Shown here piece by piece: positions 1 through 5,561 of a stretch of DNA of 6,682 nt. A program made the position numbers and the translations under genes. The DNA is taken from assembly GCA_007135505.1 (NCBI GenBank), contig SLIS01000304.1, positions 1 to 6,682 on the forward strand, given 5' to 3'. The notes beneath the pieces are model-generated. The model was not told the DNA's origin. It saw nothing but the letters and a program-made list of their open reading frames with translations, and ran no database searches. Each line of letters starts with the position of its first letter. The first letter of the stretch is position 1. Source of the DNA: Halovivax sp. Lineage in GTDB: Archaea > Halobacteriota > Halobacteria > Halobacteriales > Natrialbaceae.

Positions 1-212
1 AAGACGCGTGCTCGGAACGAAACCATTCGTTCGATACCGCGGCACTTCGTGACGCACCGGGATTCGCAATTTGTACTGAGTGTGGTCTTTCCCACGAGAC
101 ACTCGAACAGTGGCTGACACACGACGTCCCGTTTGTCTGTGACCAGTGTGGCACCCCGAGCTACGATACCGTTTTCGAACGGGACGAGAGTTACTGTGCT
201 GACTGTCGGTAG
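1..212 (+). CDS. C-terminal end of an unidentified zinc-ribbon-like protein (partial)
   Basis: The reading frame is open from the window edge (first full codon at 3) to the TAG at 210-212, giving 69 visible residues. The start lies outside the window. Seen: three CxxC pairs, CTEC, CDQC and CADC, at visible residues 24-27, 46-49 and 65-68, plus a single Cys at 3. The first two pairs are separated by 18 residues, typical of a zinc ribbon. The third sits at the extreme C-terminus and may belong to a second metal site. Family knowledge: such tails bind structural zinc and often mediate protein or nucleic-acid contacts. I do not recognise the protein and assign no function. It is convergent with the dGTPase-like gene, with about 113 bases between the two stops and no obvious terminator. 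Confidence 0.75.
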   Translation, partial: DACSERNHSFDTAALRDAPGFAICTECGLSHETLEQWLTHDVPFVCDQCGTPSYDTVFERDESYCADCR

Positions 213-325
213 CCTATGTTTCTACGCCGCCCCGCAAATTGTCCGGCCGACAGATGTGGCACTCCGACGACACGCCCTTCTGCCATGAAGCGGCCACGTC
301 GCTACGTATCGGTCGAGCCGCTCCC

Positions 326-2050
326 CTAGCCGACGATCTGGTCGACGAGCGATCCTGGCGAGTCGCCGGTGAGCCGCTGGTAGAGCTGCAGTACCTGTCG
401 TTCGGTCATCGAGGAAATTACGTCTGCAACGGCGCGAGCGGTCTCCTCTCGATCGGTTCCATCGCCAAACCAATCGACGTACAGTTCGGGTATCGCCGAA
501 CTCTTCAGGTCGCCGTCGGTTGCCTCCGCGTACAGGACGTCGAAGAGTTCGCGGATGATCCGACGTTGCCCGAGCTGTTGGCCGGCCAATGCCGTGTCTG
601 TGATCACGTAGTACTTCGTCAACTCCTGTAACGTGTGAATGTGGCCGGTGAATTTCCCCTTCCGATCGGCGAGCCGGTATGTTCCGTTCGGCTGTACTAC
701 CGCTAATTGGTCCGGGAAATCGTCGTTTCCATCGATGAAGAGTTCGATGAGCGTTGCCGACAACGCCTGTACTGCTTGCTGTTGTTCCGGCGTCCCCTGG
801 AACGGACGAAACAGCGACGTGCTGATACTGTCTGCCTCCGACGCCAGAAAGCGAAGCGTCTCCTCGACGGTTGGTCCATCGGTAAGCGGGTCGATGCTGG
901 CGATAACCGTGTTCAGTTCGATCGGTTCATCGTAGGCATACCCCTCGTAGGCCTGCCGCAAGAGTCGGTGCAGCGGAATTTGGTCGTATTTGTAGAAGTC
1001 GATGAGGTCGTGGACGGCGTAGGTTGCATCGTCCGCGTAATCCATGATATCGGCTGCGAGTGTCGGCGCATGGGTACAATCGAGATTCGTCCGAACGCGA
1101 GCAAATGCGGCTGCTTCGCTCGTATAGCACCCGAACTTTCCGTCGCTGCGAGAATCGCGCGCTCCGATTGCACTCTTGGACGTCGTTATCGGTCGGTATT
1201 GCCCGTCGTCTCCGGTGATCCACTGGCCCCGTTCGTACGGGTACTTCTGAACGGCGGCGAGCGATGCGAGCGTCAATCCCAATCCAGTGTTGGAGCCACT
1301 GTGAGAGGCGAGACGCGTGAGGATACGAAACGATTGAGCGTTCCCCTCAAACCGAAGGCCGTGTGGGTCGTCACCTGACGCCCGCGCCCACGCATCGAGG
1401 TCATCTACCGACCAGCCGTCCGCGTCAGGGGCCGGTTCGGGGAGAGTGGACAGTCGCCAATCGCAGTCCCAGTCAAGGTCGTGATTGACTGCTGGGTGCG
1501 TGTGCTCGATCAGTAATTGATCGAGTTCGTCCTCGGCGACGTGGCCGAATGGCGGGTGACCGAGGTCGTGTGCAAGACACGCCGCTTCGACGATCTTTGG
1601 ATTCAGTTGCGCAGCGAGGGCATCAGGAAGTGCTTGCGATGCGGTTCGCTGTGCAAGTGCTAAACTGCGTTCGGGGTTCGCCGCTGGAAGCTCGGACCCA
1701 TCGTTGGACGCTTGCCCGGAGCCGCTACCGTGTCCACCATCCAGAAGGGGCTCGGCTCGTCGACGAAGCAAGTGCTGTGTCAGTCGTTTTCCAACCTGAG
1801 CGACTTTAAGAGAGTGGGTAAGTCGATCGTGATAGAGGTACGCTTCGTCGGCTCGAGCAACCTGTGTGACGTCTTTGAGCCGGCGAAAGAACGGCGTGTA
1901 CTGAATTCGATCGACGTCTCGCTCGAACGGCCCACGATACGTCTCGTCGTGACTTGGCGGATGTGAGGTCGTAGGTTCGCCGTCCGAAAATCCGGTCAAC
2001 CGGGTGACTCGGGGATCAGCGGATGGCCCTCGAGAATCAGCTGGGGACAT
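326..2050 (-). CDS. dgt: dGTPase-like HD-domain dNTP triphosphohydrolase
   Basis: 574 aa. Members of this family hydrolyse dGTP or other dNTPs to the deoxynucleoside plus inorganic triphosphate in the cytoplasm. Seen: an N-terminal YRGPFERDVDRI...FRRL block (residues 38-58), metal-ligand His79 in DRLTHS, the HD pair H161-D162 in HDLGHPPFGH, the EGNAQ motif (235-239) before the second helical half, and DYADDATYAVHD (337-348) carrying the last metal-ligand Asp. The order matches bacterial Dgt proteins. Residues 100-150 form a linker starting with a Gly/Ser-rich stretch (about 105-120) that lengthens the usual distance between the first His and the HD pair. The ATG at 2050 is chosen because it lies 14 bases after the stop of the 75-aa gene, suggesting one transcript; no Shine-Dalgarno is visible. 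Nucleotide specificity cannot be read from sequence. Some bacterial relatives are antiviral by depleting dNTPs; a defence role here is inference. Confidence 0.93.
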   Translation of the reverse strand: MSPADSRGPSADPRVTRLTGFSDGEPTTSHPPSHDETYRGPFERDVDRIQYTPFFRRLKDVTQVARADEAYLYHDRLTHSLKVAQVGKRLTQHLLRRRAEPLLDGGHGSGSGQASNDGSELPAANPERSLALAQRTASQALPDALAAQLNPKIVEAACLAHDLGHPPFGHVAEDELDQLLIEHTHPAVNHDLDWDCDWRLSTLPEPAPDADGWSVDDLDAWARASGDDPHGLRFEGNAQSFRILTRLASHSGSNTGLGLTLASLAAVQKYPYERGQWITGDDGQYRPITTSKSAIGARDSRSDGKFGCYTSEAAAFARVRTNLDCTHAPTLAADIMDYADDATYAVHDLIDFYKYDQIPLHRLLRQAYEGYAYDEPIELNTVIASIDPLTDGPTVEETLRFLASEADSISTSLFRPFQGTPEQQQAVQALSATLIELFIDGNDDFPDQLAVVQPNGTYRLADRKGKFTGHIHTLQELTKYYVITDTALAGQQLGQRRIIRELFDVLYAEATDGDLKSSAIPELYVDWFGDGTDREETARAVADVISSMTERQVLQLYQRLTGDSPGSLVDQIVG

Positions 2051-2064
2051 CGGTCGAACGGATC

Positions 2065-2292
2065 TTAGTCACGAACGAGCTGCACTTTTCCAGTCAGATC
2101 GTCGGCTGGAACGATCTCGTTCGACAGCTTCAGGCCGCGAAGTGCACGCCGAGCATCACGTTTATGGATTCCATCTTCTTCCGCCTGATCGAGTAGCACC
2201 CACGGTTCGGTCGGCCCGTGTGAGCATGCAAGTTCCCGCATCCTGTCTTTCGTCGTCTCGTCGACGTCCGGATCCGCGAACTTCTCTCCCAT
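2065..2292 (-). CDS. Small probable winged-helix protein upstream of the dGTPase gene
   Basis: 75 aa, starting MGEKFADPDV and ending GKVQLVRD. Residues 13-60 read as three helices (DETTKDRMRELA, PWVLLDQAEEDG, KRDARRALRGLKLSNEI), followed by a short beta hairpin (TGKVQLV). This is the layout of a compact winged-helix domain, similar in general pattern to the C-terminal winged helix of archaeal MCM proteins. Specific homology is not established. The frame is open further upstream to 2523, but the extra 77 residues look non-coding (rich in Ser, Pro, Tyr and Asn, with no acidic bias). An AT-rich box, AAATATT on the minus strand (2323-2329), sits about 34 bases before the ATG at 2292, giving a very short leader. 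Its stop is 14 bases before the dGTPase start, so co-transcription is likely. Possible roles are a regulator or accessory factor of the dGTPase; neither is shown. Confidence 0.72.
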   Translation of the reverse strand: MGEKFADPDVDETTKDRMRELACSHGPTEPWVLLDQAEEDGIHKRDARRALRGLKLSNEIVPADDLTGKVQLVRD

Positions 2293-2545
2293 GGAGCCTA
2301 ACTTGTCACCCGACGTGTAATGAATATTTGGGTTTGTTCGTGAGGTAGCGGCTGGATACTGTTTCTTAAATGCCTGAAAAGAAGGGGTAGAGTACCTGTA
2401 ACGGGAATTCGATTGGATTGGGGTATTGGCTGATTTCGGCAGTAACGGATCTCCCGTTGACGTTACAACGACTCCACAGTACCGCTCTAGTGGCTCACCT
2501 GCCGGCTGTGTTCGTTTCAACACTGACTATCGCTCCCAATTGCTG
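2293..2545. other. Intergenic stretch between the AbiEi-like gene and the 75-aa gene
   Basis: About 250 bases without a supported gene, visibly more AT-rich than the rest of the window around 2340-2440. A small hairpin is possible at about 2445-2459 (AACGG and CCGTT separated by 5 bases). The minus-strand frame is open through most of it (up to 2523) but does not look like haloarchaeal coding sequence. Its downstream end carries the promoter-like box of the 75-aa gene. Confidence 0.5.
2321..2330 (-). promoter_or_regulatory. Putative TATA-like promoter of the small HTH-dGTPase unit
   Basis: On the minus strand the box reads CAAATATTCA. Its centre is about 34 bases before the ATG at 2292, predicting a start of transcription roughly 7 bases before that codon. 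It is the only clearly AT-rich archaeal promoter-like element close to this gene and supports the 75-aa rather than the 152-aa reading. There is no second such element in front of the dGTPase start. Confidence 0.45.
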
Positions 2546-3145
2546 TCAGTGATAGGCGTCGATGAGAGTCTCCGCGGCTTGCGTACACGGCCCGCCTTCA
2601 GCGAGCAGATCGAGGATCAACTGGGGGACGGAGACGGTCCAGTAGCCGTCGACTCGCTGGTGATTGTAGAAGACGTGGTCGTCGAGAACTCTGAGACGGG
2701 TGTTCCCGCCGCCCAGCAGCCCCTTCTCCTGGACGAGTTCGAGCCAGTCCGGGATCTCCGTCGGGGCGACGTAGAAGTCCGTAGTCGAGGCAAAGAGGAG
2801 GCCCTGATGCAGATTTTCCGCTTGATACGTCGTCAACGCATATTGCAGGTCGTGCTCGGCCAGCAGGTCCATCGGCTGTTGAATCGACACCGTCAACTGA
2901 CTCGGCTCGATTCGCTCCGCCAGCCACACCCGATACAGCTCGGGGACGGCTACGACTTCGGTTCCCTCGAGGAGTCCTCGGTCTTCGAGCGTCTCGGTGT
3001 ACTGTCGCGTCCACGACTCCGATGCGCCCGAAAGCTGTGCCAACCGGTACTTCGTTAGATCCGCTCCCGTCCGGTTCAACAGGACGCGGATGATTCGCTC
3101 CTTGTGGAACCCGCGTTCGCGATCCGGCGCCTCTAGTACCGCCAT
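2546..3145 (-). CDS. Winged-helix protein resembling AbiEi-type antitoxin/transcriptional regulators
   Basis: 199 aa. The ATG at 3145 is chosen over an upstream in-frame GTG at 3220 because a strong TATA box (TATATAA, minus strand, 3169-3175) is centred 27 bases before it, predicting a leaderless mRNA; the longer reading would place the promoter inside the gene. Seen: an N-terminal winged helix (about 14-60: KERIIRVLLNRT, KYRLAQLSGAS, SWTRQYTETLEDRGLL), then a C-terminal domain with YALTTYQAEN (102-111), FYVAP (124-128), GLLGGGNTRLRVL (142-154) and the closing VSVPQLILDLLAEGGPCTQAAE (171-192). Family knowledge: this C-terminal pattern (VSxxQLxxDLLxxGGxxxxAAE) is typical of AbiEi-like antitoxins/regulators, which in type IV toxin-antitoxin pairs repress their own promoter. 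No AbiEii-type nucleotidyltransferase toxin is visible within the window, so it is an orphan here. Its promoter carries repeats suited to autoregulation. Family assignment is by pattern only. Confidence 0.8.
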   Translation of the reverse strand: MAVLEAPDRERGFHKERIIRVLLNRTGADLTKYRLAQLSGASESWTRQYTETLEDRGLLEGTEVVAVPELYRVWLAERIEPSQLTVSIQQPMDLLAEHDLQYALTTYQAENLHQGLLFASTTDFYVAPTEIPDWLELVQEKGLLGGGNTRLRVLDDHVFYNHQRVDGYWTVSVPQLILDLLAEGGPCTQAAETLIDAYH

Positions 3146-3146
3146 G

Positions 3147-3189
3147 ATGCATTGGTTACCGCGCACTCTTATATACCTAACCAATGCAT
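3147..3189. promoter_or_regulatory. Probable operator: perfect 12-bp inverted repeat bracketing a TATA box
   Basis: ATGCATTGGTTA (3147-3158) and TAACCAATGCAT (3178-3189) are exact reverse complements separated by 19 bases. The spacer contains the minus-strand TATA box (3169-3175), and the left arm lies at the predicted transcription start of the AbiEi-like gene. A protein bound to both arms would cover promoter and start site, as expected for a repressor site. AbiEi antitoxins are known to autorepress by binding inverted repeats in their promoter, so the adjacent gene product is the obvious candidate ligand (inference). Confidence 0.7.
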
Positions 3190-3219
3190 TGGCTATCTGG
3201 ATCCTTATGTGCCTAACCA
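3147..3219 (-). repeat. Tandem duplication of a 36/37-bp promoter-operator module
   Basis: Read on the minus strand, 3219-3184 (36 bases) and 3183-3147 (37 bases) are two adjacent copies. Both begin TGGTTAGG, continue with a TATA-like element (CACATAAG in the upstream copy, TATATAAG in the downstream copy) and end CCAATGCAT; the central 10-11 bases differ. The downstream copy holds the functional-looking TATA box and ends one base before the ATG of the AbiEi-like gene. The join of the two copies makes the perfect palindrome CCAATGCATTGG (3181-3192). Confidence 0.85.
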
Positions 3220-3271
3220 CACAATCCGGAGTCTACGCAGTAGCGACAACCGAGCGCGTGGTCGTGTAGCT

Positions 3272-3295
3272 GTCCGGTACAAAACGGAGCCGGAC
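3272..3295. repeat. Short inverted repeat, GTCCGG / CCGGAC
   Basis: GTCCGG at 3272-3277 and CCGGAC at 3290-3295 form a perfect 6-bp stem around a 12-base loop in the spacer between the divergent AbiEi-like and micropeptide genes. A second 6-bp stem (AGCCGA 3330-3335, TCGGCT 3352-3357) with an internal GAACC-T-GGTTC palindrome (3343-3353) follows, just before the micropeptide promoter. They could be protein sites or chance in GC-rich DNA. Confidence 0.3.
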
Positions 3296-3365
3296 GTCGT
3301 GAAATGGGCACCCTAGTGGTTCCTCCCCTAGCCGACAACGCAGAACCTGGTTCGGCTTTCTAGTA

Positions 3366-3374
3366 GCTTTATCT
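3366..3374 (+). promoter_or_regulatory. Putative TATA box of the 40-aa gene
   Basis: The sequence GCTTTATCT is centred about 26-27 bases before the ATG at 3397, the spacing expected for a leaderless haloarchaeal transcript. It stands out as an AT-rich island in a GC-rich spacer. Confidence 0.45.
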
Positions 3375-3396
3375 ACATATCTCCTACGAGAACCCA

Positions 3397-3519
3397 ATGA
3401 CTGACGACGGCGATCGTTCGCAGACGGTGACCGAGGACGACGCCACCAACGAAGACGGGACCCGGTACCGCACGCTACTCGTCGACAAGAGCGGCGACGG
3501 AACGACGGACGAGTCCTAA
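3397..3519 (+). CDS. Acidic micropeptide, 40 aa, unknown function
   Basis: A short frame starting MTDDGDRSQTV and ending TDES before the TAA at 3517-3519. Twelve of 40 residues are Asp or Glu against four Arg/Lys, the composition typical of haloarchaeal cytoplasmic proteins and unlike random GC-rich frames here, which are Arg-rich. A TATA-like element (3366-3374) is correctly placed for leaderless expression. It has no Cys, no membrane segment and no recognisable domain; a short YRTLLVD stretch (24-30) could form a beta strand, and the rest is probably disordered. It is divergent from the AbiEi-like gene and stands alone before a gene-free spacer. Its function is not known; it could still be a chance frame. 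Confidence 0.55.
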   Translation: MTDDGDRSQTVTEDDATNEDGTRYRTLLVDKSGDGTTDES

Positions 3520-3895
3520 GGCACACCCGACCGGCCGCCGATATCTCTAGCCGTTCCACCTACCAGTTTCTCCCACCCCCCACAGTCCACCCCGCCCGAG
3601 TCCGTGCGAGCAGGACGACCCGTCCGACTGCGTCGACCAACCACTCACCACCGACTACAGCGTGTCCTGTCGAGAGAGTCGGGCGCACACTGACGAGACT
3701 GCCGACCCGCAGACACCTCGCGTGGTAGCAGTGTCCTGTGGTTCGCCGTCGAACGAGCCAGTTCGGCGTCGTGACCGGGTGTGGGACGATACATCAGTCA
3801 ACGACCACGTCGAAACAGCCCGAGAACCGCCGATGGCGGGCGATTTGGCACAGTATCCCATGGTTTTATATACCATACCTGATATTACTGCGTCC
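3520..3895. other. Gene-free spacer before the transporter
   Basis: About 375 bases. The plus frame is open from 3662 into the transporter, but the 78 residues encoded before 3896 are not acidic, contain no domain, and would span the TATA box, so I treat them as non-coding. The 9-mer GTGTCCTGT occurs at 3662-3670 and 3731-3739. There is a pyrimidine-rich tract around 3566-3597. Apart from the promoter at the right end I see nothing else. Confidence 0.6.
3860..3876 (+). promoter_or_regulatory. Transporter promoter with a dyad over the TATA box
   Basis: TTTATATA (3865-3872) is centred about 27 bases before the ATG at 3896, predicting a leaderless mRNA. ATGGT (3860-3864) and ACCAT (3872-3876) form an inverted repeat with a 7-base centre lying on the TATA box. 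A further outer pair, CAGTA (3851-3855) and TACTG (3886-3890), flanks it slightly off-centre. The arrangement would suit a repressor, for example a metal-responsive regulator, but none is identified. Confidence 0.6.
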
Positions 3896-5146
3896 ATGGC
3901 AGAACAGCCGACGGCTTCAGAAACGAATCTGGGGACGGACGTCGTAGCGTACATCAAGGCGATCGGGCCGGCGCTGTTTTTGGCGGCGGTCGTCGTCGGT
4001 CCGGGCAGTATTGCGCTGAGTACGATCGCTGGCGGGCTCTACGGGTACTCGCTCGTCTGGGTCCCGGTCATCGCGACGATCTTCATGATCACGTACGTGT
4101 GGATGGCCGCCAGGATCGCGCTCGCGACGGGAGAAACGATCTTCGGGGCGACGCGGATAAAATACACGCAGACGGTCGCGCTGCTCGGTGGCGTGTTCGG
4201 CTTCCTGACGATTCTTGCGTTTCAGGTCGGGAACAACGCCGGGATCGGCTTTGCCTCCGAAGCCCTGTTCGGTGGCGACGTGCGGCTGTGGGCCGCGATG
4301 TTTACGCTCGTCGCGATCGGCTTTGTCTGGTTGCCAAACCTGTACGACAAGATCGAATGGCTCGTCCGGATCGTCGTCGGCGTCATGCTCGTGGCGTTCG
4401 TCGGGACGCTCGCCCTCGTCGGCATCGACGTCGAAGCCCTCGCAGCGGGACTCGTACCGTCGTTCCCCGAGTTCGATGCCGTGACGCTGTCGCTCGGCAT
4501 GGCGGCGACGACGTTCTCGATCGCAGCGGCGGTGTACATCTCGCACCTGATGACCGAGAAGGAGTGGGGTCCGGAGCGCTTCGCCAAGCAGTCGGCCGAC
4601 ACGATCATCGGGATCGCGATCCTGGGACTGATCGCGACCGTCATCTTGCTCACGAGTGCGAGCGTCATCCACGGCGGGGAAGGCGACCTGGTCTTCAGTG
4701 CCCACGAGATGGCCCTCCAGCTCGAACCGCTCGTCGGGTCGGGTGCGTTCTACCTGTTTACGATCGGGTTCTTCTTTGCCGCCCTGTCGTCGCTCGTGGT
4801 GAACGCGCTGATCGGATCGACGCTGTTCGTCGACGGCCGAGGGGAGGATCCGTCGATGGACGAACGACCGGTCAAAATCTGGGCGAGCATCGCGATGCTT
4901 CTCGGATTGATTCCCGTCCTGCTCTTCCAGGAAGATCCGATCGAGATACTGCGACTCGCACAGGCGCTCGCGATCGTCGCCTTCCCGCTGCTTGCGTACC
5001 TGGTGCTTGCCATCTCGAGCGATGATGACCTGATGGGCGAACACGCGAACGGACGTTTCGTCCTCGCACTCGGGATCATCGGGTACGTGGCCGTCATCGC
5101 GATCATCCTGAATTACTTCTACGAGGTCTGGCAGTTCCTGCTGTAG
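3896..5146 (+). CDS. Nramp-family (LeuT-fold) transporter with divergent metal site
   Basis: 416 aa and about 11 membrane helices: roughly 22-50, 51-79, 92-122, 131-148, 153-176, 195-219, 235-258, 280-312, 328-344, 352-374 and 387-413. Nramp proteins move divalent metals into the cytoplasm, usually Mn2+ or Fe2+ with proton cotransport. Seen here: the TM1 unwound segment reads VVGPGSIALSTIAGG (33-47), where canonical members have D-P-G-N; both the metal-binding Asp and Asn are replaced (G35, S38). The TM6 segment reads GMAATTFSIAAAVYISHL (201-218), without the canonical M-P-H motif. The overall helix order, the GNNAGIG segment (112-118) in TM3 and the length fit the family. The start at 3896 is set by the TATA box 27 bases upstream; an upstream in-frame ATG at 3860 overlaps the promoter. 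Substrate is therefore uncertain: another divalent ion (as in Nramp-related Mg2+ transporters) or something else. Confidence 0.85.
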   Translation: MAEQPTASETNLGTDVVAYIKAIGPALFLAAVVVGPGSIALSTIAGGLYGYSLVWVPVIATIFMITYVWMAARIALATGETIFGATRIKYTQTVALLGGVFGFLTILAFQVGNNAGIGFASEALFGGDVRLWAAMFTLVAIGFVWLPNLYDKIEWLVRIVVGVMLVAFVGTLALVGIDVEALAAGLVPSFPEFDAVTLSLGMAATTFSIAAAVYISHLMTEKEWGPERFAKQSADTIIGIAILGLIATVILLTSASVIHGGEGDLVFSAHEMALQLEPLVGSGAFYLFTIGFFFAALSSLVVNALIGSTLFVDGRGEDPSMDERPVKIWASIAMLLGLIPVLLFQEDPIEILRLAQALAIVAFPLLAYLVLAISSDDDLMGEHANGRFVLALGIIGYVAVIAIILNYFYEVWQFLL

Positions 5147-5557
5147 TCAGACCCACGTCAGTTTTCCACGACGTCGCAGTCGCCGGAGGTGGTATCGACG
5201 AACGCTCGACGTGCGGACCGGCTCGCCGTGAACGGCCGCCAGCGCGTGGACCCGGGCGGTTGCCACCCAACGCTGGCGGAGTTCGATTCACCGTTGCTGT
5301 GACGGTGTGCCCCCATTCTTTTGTCGTATCGGTGTGAATTGACTCCGGATGGACGATTCGAGAGTTACGCGGACGATTGCGGGTCCGTCCAGGTCAACTA
5401 TCGTGCGGTTCGGGCCGTGGCCCGCCAACGCGACCGCAAACGGCCGAGCGACAGGACATCCCTCCCGTCGAACCCCCGGACACGGCGACTCGATCCACGC
5501 AACGACCGCTTCCACCGAACCGGCGGGCGGAGCTACACCCACCGCCGTCACCGGCCA
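5147..5557. other. Spacer between transporter and oxidoreductase, without a convincing gene
   Basis: About 410 bases. A TTTT run (5162-5165) just after the transporter stop may help termination. A strong inverted repeat lies at 5236-5279. A minus-strand frame 5147-5266 (39 codons from GTG) and another 5158-5316 (52 codons from ATG) are open but Arg-rich or featureless. A plus-strand frame runs 5349-5561 and overlaps the next start. A weakly AT-rich patch (5314-5324, ATTCTTTTGTC) is the only promoter-like spot. None of these small frames is supported strongly enough to be called a gene. Confidence 0.5.
5236..5279. repeat. Strong hairpin-forming inverted repeat downstream of the transporter
   Basis: CCGCCAGCG (5236-5244) and CGCTGGCGG (5271-5279) are perfect 9-bp arms with a 26-base loop. 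Inside the loop, GTGG (5246-5249) and CCAC (5263-5266) can extend the stem after a bulge, around the palindrome CCCGGG (5251-5256). It is about 90 bases after the transporter stop and is not followed by a T-run on either strand, so it is not a classic intrinsic terminator; mRNA 3'-end protection or a protein site are alternatives. Confidence 0.55.
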
Positions 5558-5561
5558 ATGA
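5349..5561 (+). other. Doubtful 70-codon ORF overlapping the oxidoreductase start
   Basis: The frame runs from ATG at 5349 to a TGA at 5559-5561 that overlaps the next ATG as ATGA, an arrangement seen in translationally coupled genes. The predicted product is rich in Thr, Ala, Gly, Pro and Arg, has very few acidic residues and no recognisable domain, which is unlike the other genes here. Third-position GC is only moderately raised. It may be a leader ORF or chance. Confidence 0.2.

Noticed and set aside
2293..2523. 77-residue N-terminal extension of the 75-aa protein
   Set aside because: Composition is not haloarchaeal-coding, and the promoter-like box at 2321-2330 lies within it.
2426..3058. 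210-codon plus-strand frame opposite the AbiEi-like gene
   Set aside because: Antisense shadow; the minus-strand protein has recognisable domains.
3146..3220. Upstream GTG start (3220) for the AbiEi-like gene, adding 25 residues
   Set aside because: It would place the TATA box and operator repeats inside the coding sequence; the ATG at 3145 has a correctly spaced promoter.
3662..3895. 78-residue N-terminal extension of the transporter
   Set aside because: It contains the TATA box and dyad, has no domain, and the first membrane helix follows soon after the ATG at 3896.
4099..5025. 308-codon plus-strand frame inside the transporter
   Set aside because: Arg-rich off-frame translation overlapping a clear membrane protein.
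3917..5044. Long minus-strand frame (375 codons) opposite the transporter
   Set aside because: Highly charged Arg/Asp/Glu composition typical of an antisense shadow of GC-rich coding DNA.
5147..5266. 39-codon minus-strand frame (GTG start) ending right after the transporter stop
   Set aside because: Reads somewhat like a winged-helix fragment but is very Arg-rich, short, has an in-frame stop just upstream, and overlaps the 9-bp inverted repeat.
5321..5557. 79-residue N-terminal extension of the oxidoreductase from a TTG
   Set aside because: Arg-rich, no domain; the Rossmann strand begins right after the ATG at 5558.
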